Assembly: GCA_021396245.1 (NCBI GenBank)
Contig: WNYE01000035.1
Coordinates: 124,001-188,000 of the forward strand
DNA: 64,000 bases
Direction: 5' to 3'
Source: Sporothrix humicola
Lineage: Eukaryota > Ascomycota > Sordariomycetes > Ophiostomatales > Ophiostomataceae
Shown: positions 1 through 12,324 of the stretch, piece after piece
How the letters are laid out: every line of letters starts with the position of its first letter
How positions within the stretch are numbered: position 1 is the first letter of the stretch
Position numbers and translations under genes: made by a program
The notes under the pieces: generated by a model
What the model was told of the DNA's origin: nothing
Database searches by the model: none
The model's input: only the letters and a program-made list of their open reading frames with translations

Positions 1-3000
1 AATACAAGAGAATATTACGGGGCCAGTTTTCTGTTAATATTACTTCATTTTTTCAATGCCCTGAGACCACAACAAAACGTCCAGGTTGTTCTTTCCTTTC
101 CTAGGCAGTTCATTCGATGCAAGAACCGAGCCTGTCGCGGCTGTCCCATCACAATGGGCAACCGCCAAGGTATGTCCTTCCAACGCCCGTGGCTGGCCGA
201 TGAGTTGGCGGCGGGTGGCAATCCCCTTTGGGAGGAAGGAGGCACCGTATGTCCTATCCTCCCACGAGCTCTTCTCGATGACAAATCGTGATAAGCAGTA
301 AAAAGTGCCCGTGCCTCTACTGAGAAATTCAATGCAAGTCTCTCTCGAGTCTCTGTCTATAACTTATATTTTTAATTCTTCTTTTAATTGTTCTCGTGTG
401 CAGCAATGTCCGTTGGCAAAGCCGGGTCCCCCATGTGCGTGGGCGGGCACCTGCAGCGTAACGAGGGCCGCATTACGTTCCTTTTTTCACTTTTGGGCTG
501 TATTTTTTCTGGATTTTCGGCGGGTTTTGGCGGCAGAGAAAAGAAAAGCCAAAGAAAGAAAGAAAAAATTAGAGAAAAAATAGGGCGAAAATATAGCGCG
601 ATGAATTCCCGGGCCACACTTTCCCTATTCTAGGGGGTGGAAGGCGCGTGGGTGGTGGTGGCTTCTTCGAGAAAAAACAGAAGCCCAAGCCAGATCAGGG
701 CAGGTGCGGTGGTTTCTCGGGCATGACGTGCCCTCCGCCAGGTATTTCCAAATATTAGTAATGTGAAATGGATGGCGGCCCGCCAGAGGCATAGAGGGGG
801 AAAATACTGTGTAGTTTCCAGATAGGGCCCTATGAATACGACCGAGAGGCGCCAGCTTCGGCGGACGCGAAAAGGCAGGAGCGTAGCTTCCTTGAAAATC
901 GATGCACGAATCGAAAAATTAAAGGGGCATGAATAACAATAGACAAGAAGAAAGGAAAGAGCCGGCCAGCAACTGTATCTGACAACGGCAGGCACGCAGT
1001 ATCCCAGTCTACGATGTGAGATAGATACACCGGCAGTACGGAGTACGGAGTAAGTTGCGTGTACAGCACATGGCTTGGCGGGCCAAAAGAGGAAGTGGGC
1101 AATTGAGAAAACAGAGAGGAAATCAGTGAAAATAGAGTGAATATGGAGACAAAATGGGAGGGAGCTCACAGCTTACCATGTTGAAACTCAAAGTCTACAG
1201 AGCCAAGAGCTGCAAGCTGCAGGCTACGACCTGCGTCGTGCCTTCCTGTCTGCATCTTCCTGCAGCCCTCCCTCTTGCAACGTCTCCCATCTTGGATGGA
1301 CAAAAGCAGGAGCGAGCCGCGGCAACCTGCTTTTGTTCCTCGTTAGGGCTGTTGCCGGCGTGCAGGGTCAAAGGGTGTTTCCTTTTCTCTCTTTCCCTGC
1401 GGCAGACATGCCTCTGTTAGGTATTGTTCCTTCCTTCATCAGCAAAATGCTTGTCAGATCCCGCAAATGTCTGGGAAGGCATGACGGAATCCTCGTATCA
1501 GTATTGGGAAAGAGCACCCTCGTACCCTTGCAAGTTTGCTGCAATGAATGTATTCTTGAATATCTTACCAATAGCACTTGCCTGCTACCTCTTGCCTTTC
1601 CTGCTCTTGTTACCCTCCTGCCCTCCTTCCTCTCAATGTCCGAGGATGCTCTCATTGGTCGAAGCTTCCCTGCACCGGCCTGTACGCAAAAGCAAGCCAC
1701 CATCATATGTCGTCCCCTCCTCATCGTCCCTCTTTTGAGTCTTTTGAGTCTTTTGCCTCCAATCTCACGAATACCCCCTCGACGCCCACTCACCTCGTCT
1801 TTTGTCTGCTCAGTTCGCCTTTGTCGCTTTCACTTCCTATGATTATTGTTTATTTCGTGACCTTGTGCTGGCCTTTTTTGTTCCTTCTTTTTGTTCCATT
1901 TCTGTCCCTTTTCTGGCCCTCTTTGTCCACCGACTGCCTCTGTGTTTGTCCTCCTTGTCTTCCCGAGACGAAACCTCAGCAATATGGAGATTCCGGCCGA
2001 ATTGGTGTAGCCACCATTTTGAACTTATTTTTGCGGGGAATCTCCGACGGGGGGCAGGCATCAAAGACCAAAGACGAAGAAAGCTAACGGTGAGGGGAGC
2101 TACAAGGTAGCAAAGATTTGGGATGTCGTGTGGGCAGCAATGATGGAAAAGTGCTTGGGTCTGAATGCCTCTCCTTGCCATGTCCCTCCCTTCCACTTTC
2201 TCTCACTCTGATTCCCAAGACATGACCCATGGCCTCTTGCTGCGGTCGTCTTGGATCGGCGTCTCATATCAATCTGCCTCTGTTTTTCCTGTTCGTCAAG
2301 TCCCTTTTTTACTTTCCCAACTTGTCAGCCTCCCCTTTTGTCTTTTTTGTTCTCATTTGTTTGTCTCGTTTGTCTCGTTTGTCTCTTGGTGTAAACTTAG
2401 TTCCCTGATTTTGATATCCCCGTTGCCTCGCTTTTCTCTCTTTTTTATCGTTTCTACCCAGCTTCAAAAGCTCTCCCCAACAATACTACCGCCAGATAAC
2501 ATCCCGAATACGTCGTTGCTCGTTGCTCATGCAGCTCCCTCCCGTCTCCTCTTTTGCTCGTCTTGCATCGCTCATGCTTGTCTTGCTCCCTCATTAGGGA
2601 GCATTCTCCATCTCTTTGTGGCCCCCGATATTCCCATGCTCCGCTTCCTACGTGGAGCAACCATCTACCCGAAGTGGGAAGATAGTCCCCATCTTTGCAA
2701 CGCTTGTCTCCTCTTTCTCTCGATGTCTCTTTTCTCGTTCGTTGCTCCTAAACTCTCGGATCGTCTCGGTCGTCTTCTATGAGGCATTTTACCAAACTGC
2801 CCTCTTTCCCATTCTCAATGATGCCTTGTGCAACACAGAAAAATAGGAAAAGGGATATTCCATACACATTTCGCTGCCGCCGACCAGGACCAGCTGTGGA
2901 CAGCATGCATGCATGCAATGTCCCATGCGTAGGTTTGTGTGTGTGTGCGTATGTGTGTCTGCGTACATGCATGTGCGTGTTTCCCATTCTACGCCGTGCC

Positions 3001-3697
3001 ACTGCTGCCATTCCTCCCGAACCTACCAGTTTTTGTTCTGCTTGTTCTGTTCTCTTTTTTTGTATTGCTTTTCTTGCACTTTTGATTGTTTTCTCCCCTA
3101 ATCAAAACAGTCAATTCGTAAGATATATCAAATATGCATCGCCATTGCGTCGGACCACTTACACAGCTTCACACCCTCGCCCGGCCGTCCACACACCCTC
3201 AGCTTCGATCAGCACTTTCCATGTCACCCCATCCGGCTCTTTATTTGCAGAATTTAAGGAAGTATTCGACTCGGGATATCGGCGTGCACATATTTTTGAA
3301 TTTGACGAAATACCACAAAATGCTAAAAATGCAAAAAAAAAAAAAATGCTCCGATAACGCCCTCATACTGTCGAAATTTCCGGGCTCCCCACTTTGCACG
3401 CTTCAGTGCTTCTGCCATGATTCAAACAGAACGGCCTGGCCCAACGCCTCTTCAATGCCCCAATGTCCCAATGTCCGTTGGTAGCACGAGTTGACCGACA
3501 CGACGTAGCCACTTTCTTCTCTGGAATCGTCAACGTGCTCGCTTTTGCGGTTTTGCTACGACGCATTTTCCCCGGGAGATAGAGCTCAAAACATTCAAGA
3601 CACGATGCACCTTGCCACGGACGTTGCTTAAAAAGGGGTTTGTGCAACAAGAGCTAGTTCGCAACAGCCGGCAGTGGCCGTCACCGCAAGTGTGTGC
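1..3697. other. gene-free upstream region, part 1
   Basis: No reading frame here has coding character. The open frames are short, overlap each other on both strands, and translate into low-complexity Ser/Phe/Leu or Arg-rich strings. Visible structure: two overlapping TACGGAGTA 9-mers at 1037-1052, pyrimidine-rich plus-strand tracts (about 1380-2800), a GT-rich alternating purine/pyrimidine stretch at about 2934-2990, and an A run at 3333-3346. No RNA gene was recognised. It may be distal regulatory DNA of the transcription factor at 8956. Confidence 0.5.
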
Positions 3698-3779
3698 TTT
3701 TATTTTATTTTATTTTATTTTATTTTATTTTATTTTATTTTATTTTATTTTATTTTATTTTATTTTATTTTATTTTATT
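3698..3779. repeat. (TTTTA)n pentanucleotide microsatellite
   Basis: About 16 uninterrupted copies of the TTTTA unit run directly into the N gap. The true length is therefore unknown. A shorter, imperfect run of the same unit lies at about 14209-14240. Confidence 0.97.
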
Positions 3780-3879
3780 NNNNNNNNNNNNNNNNNNNNN
3801 NNNNNNNNNNNNNNNNNNNNNNNNNNNNNNNNNNNNNNNNNNNNNNNNNNNNNNNNNNNNNNNNNNNNNNNNNNNNNNN
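3780..3879. other. assembly gap (100 N)
   Basis: Exactly 100 Ns, the usual placeholder for a gap of unknown size. It abuts the TTTTA microsatellite, which probably broke the assembly. Sequence across 3780-3879 cannot be interpreted. Confidence 0.99.
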
Positions 3880-6800
3880 TTAGCATATACAGCATCATTC
3901 TTCCTATCTACGACGTACTCTATGCAAAATAAAGTGAACGAGCCACGCACGGAAAAACAAAATCCACAAAGGGCGCAACAGCATCGCGAAAGCAATCGAC
4001 CGTTCCCATAGTGCTTGTTTATACCGCGTGGCCGTGTGCCAGCCATGTGTTGGTACCTGATTTTGTATTTTTCTGTGAGTCCTCTTTATCTATTTTTCAT
4101 CTCGTCTTTTCTTCCATTTTTCTTTCATCCTTCTTTCCTTCTACCCTTCTTCCATTCCGTCCCCTACCTCTCTGCCGCGTGTCCGTCTCCCGTCCTGGTT
4201 TTTCGGGACTCGTGCCTCGTGTCACGGCCGTGTTTGTTTCTTCCAGTGTCATCCAGATCAAACAAAATACTGCTCCCTCTTTTTTCTTCTCAAAAAATAA
4301 AAATTTTAATTAATGACGAGTACAAGAAATCTCGCAATACCCCTGACGTATGTGAGGCTTTTTCAGAAGCTTCATCACCTTTTTGCATCACATCCTGCAT
4401 AACTTGCAGCAATCGGTCCATTGGATTGGCCGAGGGTGAAATAGTGAGAGCAAAATCACGAAACAAGAGTAGTGTCCTACAAGAAAGGCCGAATATACGC
4501 AGTAGTAGAAAAACGACAGTGACCTTGGCAACTCGCTTGCATATGACAGCAACTGCCTAAAGCTATTTTTCATTCTGATAATATTCCTAGCCCTGCATCT
4601 GGTGTCCCTTCGGCCTCTTTCCTGATACCGTTGGCTTTTCAGAGCCTAACCCCTGTGGTCTTTCTTCCTCTTTCGTTCTTTTCCTCCCCCTCTGGCCCTT
4701 GCAGCCAACGGTTGAGGAGTCGATGGGCCGGGCCTAGCGCCGACAGATGAAAGAAAAGGGTAAAACGCAAGGAAAGAAAGAAATGCCGATGGAGATTTCT
4801 GGTACAGAGGCCTCGTTACCCAAATATACAAAGATACAAGGTCAAAGACATGTACACGTCAAAAACGTAAGATGTGGTTTCCTCTCCCTGTGATCATGAC
4901 CAATCTCACTGCACTTTCTTTTACTCTCTGCCTTGCTTTAGCCCTACCATTTAAACCCTTTTCCATCTTGAAACACGACAGGCCACCACACAACAGTCGC
5001 GCAACTCACACAACTCACGTAACCTCGGTGGCTGCATACGTGGGGAGAGCCAAACAGCGAGAAAAACTGGCAGGGCGTCATAGCCAGAGCCAGTGGTTTT
5101 GAATATGCCCAACCATACTGTTCTTTTGCCTTCTTTTCTTCTTTCTGTCCACGCTCGCGGATTGGTCTAGTATGTGGCCTTATTGGGATTCGTTTTCTTT
5201 TTTATATTTTCATTCTTCAACAGTGCCCAAATTTTACATTCAAACATATCATCTGGAGCTTCCTAATTTATTTTTACCTTCCAAAACAAACCCCTCAAGC
5301 ATCACATCACTGCCACACACCCCCATCTCAAGCTTAGGTCTCTATTTACACGCCCCTCACACACCTACCCTTACCAACTGCCTCAAGTCATCCACTTGTC
5401 GGGACTTGATCCGAATGGGAAAAATGAAGACAAGAAAATTCAGAAACAGATTTGATAAATATAATAGAAAGCAGCGTGTATATTTATGAGGAAATAAGAG
5501 AAATCATTACGGATGACGGAAAAAAAGAAGGCTGCGAGGCCGGGCGCCTGAATTAGGCAACAGGCACAACATTTAAACAGACTCACAGCAATCACCCCCA
5601 TCTTGCCCCAAAACTACCCCAATGTCGGGCATCTACGACATGGAGTTTGAGATCATTTCCTCATTTGTCTCTTGCCTTCCATTCTCATCTTGTGCGTCTT
5701 AAAGCACATGGCAGATAGAGTAGCCTCCATATGACAAAACCACGCTCGCCTTGTATCTTTTGCCTTTGCTTTTGTCCTTTTGCTCTTCTGTCTTCTGTCC
5801 TTTCCCCTCCCTAGGTGTTCTCTCTTCTCTCTTCTCTCTTCCCCCTCTTTCCTCCCTCCTCCCTCACGAACCGGTTTTTTGCCCGTCTTGGATCTGGCTC
5901 TTCTCCTGATCCTTCCCACTCTCTCTCCCCGAGCCACTCACCTTGGCCAACCAGCTTGATTTTTGAGTCTCTGTCGTTGTCTTGTCCGCCTTCCAAAATT
6001 CCAACTTTGCCTAGACCCTCGGAGCATTGCGTGCCTCTGGCCCAAAACAGCAGTTGAACCAGACATCGAGGGGTGTTCAGACCCTTTTTCGAGTCTACTG
6101 CATGTTAACCTTTTTTTTTGGTATCCTCGTGCGTTGCATGCATTTTCTGCTTTGCTTTTCTTTGCTTTGCCTTGCTCTTTTGTCCTCCCCTCCAACTACA
6201 GCCGCCCAGCTCGCTGTTCATGTTCATCGTGCCGTCCCTCATCTCCCCCATCTTTTCTGTGCCCACGGCCTCTCCCCCCAAAATCTATTCAATACCCTTG
6301 TCTATCCTCTCTTTGCCCTAGAGAGAAGACAAGAACGAATCCGGAAGACTCTTTTCCCCCCTTTCCCCAAAAGAGAATGAGAGACTTCCCCAACTGGGAT
6401 TTAAAAATAAACTAGACGGGCAAAAAAGCTGATGCAAGATGACAGACACAGACACAGATTTTGGACACAAACTCAGAAAGCCGTTTTCCCGTCCTGCACC
6501 AACAGCTCGATTCTTTTTACCAAAAATAAAAGTTCAGCGAAATAAACCAAAACGCTGCTTTTACAAAAGACAACTTTCACACGCATCAAAACTATCTCTT
6601 TCACTCTCCCTATGTGTCTGCCTCCCCACTTGTATTCTCGTCATCCTTCGTCGTCTCCGTCCAGCTGCCGTGATCGCTGGCAAGGTAGTGAACCAGAAAT
6701 GCAAATAGAAGGATAGCAGGGACTGTCTTGATCTTCTTGGCCTTCCCTTCTTTTCTGCATTTTTGCCTTCTTCTTTTCCCTCTTGATTTTCTTCTCCTCC

Positions 6801-8955
6801 CATTTTTTATTCGCATTATTTTTTCCTCTCTTCTGCCCTTGTCTCCCAACCTCAGCTCTCACCCTACTTTTTTTGGCTTTTTGGACACAAAACTACAAAC
6901 ACGCCCTTTGATACAAAATGCCTGCACTCAATCTTATCACACCCCTAAAAAGCATCTTACCTTACACCCCCCCCCCCCCCTTAAATCCAACCCCAAGCAA
7001 AAGCCAATCCTATCCATCTTCTCATCTGCCGTCTCGCCTGGTCGACTTAGAACCGGCAGTAACAGTAGCAGCATCCTCGTAAACGTAGAGTCGGCCACAG
7101 GGTATTGCCTGCTGCCAGTCTGCTTTTCCTTCTGTATTTCGAGAAATAAGCAACTATTTGTACAGGTAGATTCAAGGTTCGATGCCCTTCAGATCCCTGC
7201 TTCTGACACACCACAACAAGTGCACAGTCTCTGCCTCTATTATTATCACCGTCCACCGCACAGGAGTTATGTACTTACCTCTTTTCTGCATCGTTCTCAC
7301 ACACCCCTCCCCCCTGCTCGAACAACCGTTGGCTGCCTTTTAGTGTTCTGCAACTTGATGGACGCTTGTAAGTGCGCTGTAAGACTGCTGCCCTTTTCTT
7401 CAAGGCGAGATGGTCTAGGCCGGCTGCTCTTTCTCATTGCCTCTCTATTTTGTCATTTTTCCCTTTATTTTTTCTTCTGGCATGTCTCTTTTGCCATTCG
7501 CTCTTTCCTTACTTGGCCGGGCCGTCTTCCTCCTCGCCTGTTTACCCTGCTTCAGACCCCAATAATAGCCTTCGATATTGCCCATATTCGCTGCGTGTAC
7601 GGACTATTCTGCTGCTTCTGCTGCCACAATTCTCAAAAGATTGTCTCCCCTATCTCTTTGACCTCGTCTCCCTCTTTTGTTTCCTTTTTGGCTCACATCC
7701 AACCACCCAAACTTCATCGTCGGCTCCGGGGAAAAGATCCACACGCGTGCGTGCAGCCCATCGCTCTTGCCTTCTGCGGTCCCTGCCCATCGCGCCTTCC
7801 TTGTCACTCTCGTGCGCACCGTCGCTCCTTCCCTGCGAGTGCTCTTCGGTCCATCGTACCTTCCTCGCCCTTCTGACTGTTATTTTGACTTTCTGCAGAC
7901 TATTTTTTATCCTGCATCTCGCACCCCTTCTTCTGGTCCATCTTCTCTCTTCTCTTCTCTCTCTCTCTATTTTCCCGTCCTCAAACTCGTCCTTTCATCC
8001 ATCATCCCTGCCAAAACCCACGACTTACTCCACACTTTACGCTCTGCCTGTTTCCTCTCGTCGACTTTTGCCCCTTCGGCCTCTCCTTGCCTATTCTTCC
8101 AGTCTATCCAGCACTTTGTTTTTTTCCTCGCCTTCGCCCCCATATTTTCCCATTCTCGGCTGCTCTCGAAGAGCTTTGATACCGGGTGTCGTTCATCATC
8201 GGCCGAGTAAAGGGGGCTGGTCTCCTGCTTTCTAGGCCCAAGCAATCTATCTAGCTCGGATCCTCGTCTCTCAATCTCTCATCGATCGTCTCGCTCGTCT
8301 GGTCTGCTTCTTTCGTCGGAGCACCGCTGTTACAGCTTCACATCCAGCATTAAAGCCTGGCTCTCTTATTGATGGAACAGGCTGGAGACCTATATCACAC
8401 AAATCGAGCCCAATAACACCGTCGAATACGTGCATCACTCTTGTGGCTGCTTTCTCTTTTTGCTGTCATTTTCCTCTCTTCTTCGTTTCTTTTTCTTTTC
8501 CTTTCCCCCTTCATTTGTACAAGTACTCTTGTTCTCTTTTTTATTTATTCTATTCGCCATCTCTTGTCTTTATCATTTCTTCATTTTCTCGCCATTTATT
8601 TATTCTTCCAGTCTCAATTTCTCATCTTTCTTTCCTTTCCTCCTCTATCCATCTTCCGTTCATCCTTGTCATTGCATCTCGGCCTTTGCCTCGACTGCTC
8701 AATATATTTCTGCCACCACCTCCTTCTTTTTATTCATCTCATAGCTTCTACTCTTTTATCTCGGCCTTCTCTCTCTCTTCTTTTTCTTTTTCTTTCTCTT
8801 CTCTCCCTCTTCTTTTCTTTCTCTGCCTGTTCTGTTCTTCTCCCTTTCCTCTGCACTGTCTTCACCAACACCAATTCCACTCACTCGCTCGCCTCTCAAT
8901 CTTTCACCTTTCCTATCATTCACTGTAAGTTGTCAACAAGAGTTGCATTCCGTTC
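3880..8955. promoter_or_regulatory. long promoter/leader of the Zn2Cys6 regulator
   Basis: Five kilobases without a convincing gene lie upstream of the regulator at 8956. The plus strand is strongly C+T rich from about 5800 to 8900, with the densest block at about 8430-8890. That is typical of fungal core promoters and 5' leaders. A run of 14 C lies at 6967-6980. Long frames in this block (for example 6728-7876 and 7372-8235) are by-products of the pyrimidine bias and translate into Leu/Phe/Ser/Pro strings. Many ATGs precede 8956, so a long leader would carry upstream ORFs unless it is spliced or initiates close to the gene. Confidence 0.5.
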
Positions 8956-10871
8956 ATGGCCGACGTCGCCCCTCCTCCTCTCCAAGAAAGTCTGGACTAT
9001 TGGGGACCCGGCACAACAACCGTTGCATATCCTGTGGCATCATCCTCATCCTCGCCTCCAGATCTGTCCTACTCCTCGTCCTCGTCGTCCACCTCGCCAT
9101 TCTCTCCCTTTTCCGCCACCTTCTCCCCCACCTCGCCCTTCTCTTCCACCTTCGATCCGTACGCTTCGTACGCTCCCTTTTCCCCTACCACCCCATCCGC
9201 AACCGGCTGCGCCGTCACAATGACCGACATAATATCCTACCAATACCCTCCGCCGCCCCCCAACGGCGGCAGCGCTGCCCACATGGCCCTCTCGCCTGCC
9301 AGCTACCACATGCCCATGGCCGCCGCGGACTACGCCAGCAGCGGGAGCGGGAGCGGCAGCAGCAGCGGCATCCCCCAGACCTCCTCTTCCTCGGGACTCG
9401 GCCAGGACCCGCACTCGTCTCCCCGCGAACGCCGCGATTCCTTGTCAAAGAGTAGTACTGTGAATATGAAGCTGAAGCGATCCTTATCCACCCCAGTTGT
9501 TGCGCCTCAGCAGACACAAAACGCAAACATGAGCATGTCCCAGCAACCGGGCCTTGCACAGCCCGACCACGCGGCCCTCAGCCTTGCTGCTGAGAAAAGA
9601 AGAAACAAACTTGGCTATCACAGAACATCGGTAGCATGTGGTAAGTCCATAGGAGAGACCGAAACGAGAAAGAAAATACGAGAAGAAAAAAACGAACGGC
9701 AGAAAAAGCCAACGTGGGGAGGAAGGAACTAACCAGATAGGCCACTGCCGGCGACGCAAGATCCGGTGCATTCCCTCGCCCGCCGACATTCAGGGCCGCT
9801 GCGTCAACTGCATCCGTCTCAAGAAGGAGTGCAGCTTCTACCCGGTGGACCAGCAGCCACCACCAGACACCCGCAAAAACTCTACTTCCCGATCTTCGGT
9901 AGGCCACCACCACCATCACCACCTTGCATCAGCAGCAGCAGCCTCTGCCGCCTCCGCTCCAGCCACTACACCAATCATGCCCGCTCCCGCACAACTACCA
10001 CTGCCTTCGCTGGCGACCCTCCCGGACCCCGACCCTCGCGGCCGACCACAGCAGAGCACTCAACCGCTGACCATGCCTTCGATCCAGACTATGGCACCGC
10101 CGTCCATGAAGCCGTCAGGTGGAGAGCCGTTTTCGCCAGACCCGAAGAGTACGTACATCATTTTCAAGGACAGAAAAGAGGGGGAGAGTCATGGGAGTCA
10201 CACGAAGGTTTAAACTAACAAGATCAGTGTCTGGGAGACAGTCGTTTGATTATTCTCACAGCGGCATGACGAACTGGATGTCTGCAGATGCAAGCCCCAG
10301 CTCAACCAAGCCAAGCGACCTTTCATGGCGCTCTTACCCGCAAGAGTCGCCCATTACTCCGGCTTTCTCTCCCTACACAACCCACGCCGCGCCACCCTCG
10401 GCCACCTGGACTTCCGACGCTACAGGCCGTGGCAGCGACGACCTCGGCTGGTCTTACCCGCCGCCACCGCCACGCTCGCTGTCCTTCGGTTCCGACACCA
10501 TGGGCAGCCACCACAGTCAGCAGGCTTACCCATCAATCTCGCAAATGACCAGCGGACACCACCACAACAACAACAACGGCAGCAGCCACCGCTCTTCTTC
10601 TTCATCCTATGACCGCAAGTCGAGCGCCGCCGCCGCCATGTCCGATCTCTACCAGTCACCCACCACAGGTGTTGACAGCATTCCGGGAACAACCCTGGAC
10701 CACCACGTGTCTCTGACGGCCGGTGCCGTGGGCACGACTGCTTACGCCAGCTGGCAACAGCCATACTCTTACGGCAAGGACGGCTCGGACGCTTACGTTG
10801 GCTGGGGTGACCACGGCGCAACTACAACAAGCGAAGGCCATGCAGCGTCCATGTACTACACTGGGCGGTAA
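8956..10871 (+). CDS. Zn(II)2Cys6 zinc-cluster transcription factor
   Basis: Predicted nuclear DNA-binding regulator of 578 residues from three exons: 8956-9640, 9741-10148 and 10228-10871. Splicing joins codon 228 (Cys) to GHCRRRKIRC and completes a perfect C-x2-C-x6-C-x10-C-x2-C-x6-C cluster at residues 228-259, the GAL4-type DNA-binding domain. Both introns have good ends (GTAAGT...TAG and GTACGT...CAG). The N-terminal 200 residues are Ser/Pro/Tyr-rich. Downstream lie a His6 run, Pro/Gln-rich stretches and a conserved-looking block (SGRQSFDYSH...NWMSADASPS) in exon 3. No fungal-specific 'middle homology' domain is evident, so this is a short zinc-cluster type. The ATG at 8956 gives the full frame. 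Targets are unknown, and I could not assign a named orthologue. Confidence 0.9.
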
Positions 10872-12324
10872 ATCGGCGCGAACGCAACACAACACGGCAC
10901 AACCGCATGGACAATGAGAAAAAAATAGAAATGCGGGAAACAGGGGCGACGAACAGCGAAAAAAAATGAGAAAATGCGAAGAGGCCAAAGAGGGTTGCAG
11001 AACGGGACGGGATAGATATGCACCCCGCACGGAAAGTTCCCCAGATCTTACTGGCAATGTGGCTGCACACGGAATAAAGGAACAACCTTGGCCAACAAGC
11101 GACAACACCACAAAAGATGGAATTCGGGTGCCAAAAACGACAAAATCAAATGCATCGGTACATCGGTGCATCGACGCACGCATAGCATTCATGGGTATGG
11201 ACGGGACAAACATTACGGGAGATACCAAAAATAAAATGGCGGGAACGACACCAAACACTAGGACAGGCGGCATATTCCGAACGGAAAATTCATTTCGCAT
11301 CTCAGAGCGGATAACAGCGGATAATATGAGGCGACAGTACGGACGGGACGACATCTGAAAGATAGGAACGGCCTTCTGTATGGACACAACAAGGACTCTA
11401 TACCGCACATTTAGACTGGGATATCATGGACATCATGGACATCATGGAACATACCATACGAGGTCCGGTAAAGGGGACAGAAAATACACAACAAAAAAAG
11501 GTGAGATGAGAACGCACTCATCAGACGAACGAAATGGCGTCACGATACACAAATTTTGGGATTATAAAGGAAGGGTTTTGGTTTTTTTTTTTCTTCTTCT
11601 TCTTTTTCTTGTTTTGAGACAATTTTCTTCAATCTGTTTTTGGTATTTATTTTGCATTTCGGTCCACTTTTTTCACTGCTTCTTGTACTTTTGGTTTGTT
11701 TTTATACTTTTCTTTCTTCGTGTTGTTTATCTTCACTTCTTTTGATATTCTTTTCTTGTTACAGCTTGGCTGGATAGACTTGGGAACGGACAGGATCACA
11801 AAAAAGACAGACCTGGGGCAGGCCGGAAACTGACAAAAAAAGTCTGTTTTATCTTTTTGCTTCTTTTTTTTATTGCATTTTACTCTTTTTTTGCTCTTGG
11901 CCATTTAGTTGAGCACTTGCATTTTTTCCACTCTAGTTAATTCTATTGAGTTTTGTTTCCAACACTTGTCATTGCCGAAACCTATTGATTACAGCGATAT
12001 TTACACAAGTCTATTTTCATTTGTCTTTTGGCTATCCATCTAGTTTCTATGCTGTTCTATTGGATACTAGCACAGAGAGTTTACAGGACACGGAAAGAAC
12101 ACGGAAAGAATATGAAAGGATACCCAGGCAGCCAGGCAAGGTATGCATTACTCGATTTGATTTTGGTATCTTTGTATCCTTTTCTAACCTTGACAAAAAA
12201 CAGGGCGACAAGATACAAGGCAATTAAACTAAAAATTTGACAACTATGTACAACAGAAATATCTCCGGCAAACCGTTTCAAGCAAATCTCAACCTCTCGA
12301 TTCTTTTCACGTCGGTCAACTCAT
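10872..12324. other. convergent 3' intergenic region
   Basis: This is the space between the ends of two convergent genes. The first half is A-rich on the plus strand. From about 11570 it becomes T-rich and AT-rich, with homopolymer T runs. No gene was recognised. It probably holds the 3' untranslated regions and polyadenylation sites of both flanking genes. Confidence 0.6.

Noticed and set aside
7150..7195. GGTTCGATGCC resembling a tRNA B box
   Set aside because: No A box or cloverleaf-forming flanks at the required distance could be found.
6728..7876. 382-residue open frame in the upstream region
   Set aside because: Its translation is a low-complexity Phe/Leu/Ser/Pro string caused by a C+T-rich strand. 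It fits a leader or promoter better than a gene.
8441..9223. 260-residue frame overlapping the start of the Zn2Cys6 gene
   Set aside because: Pyrimidine-tract translation in a different frame. The zinc-cluster gene accounts for the region.
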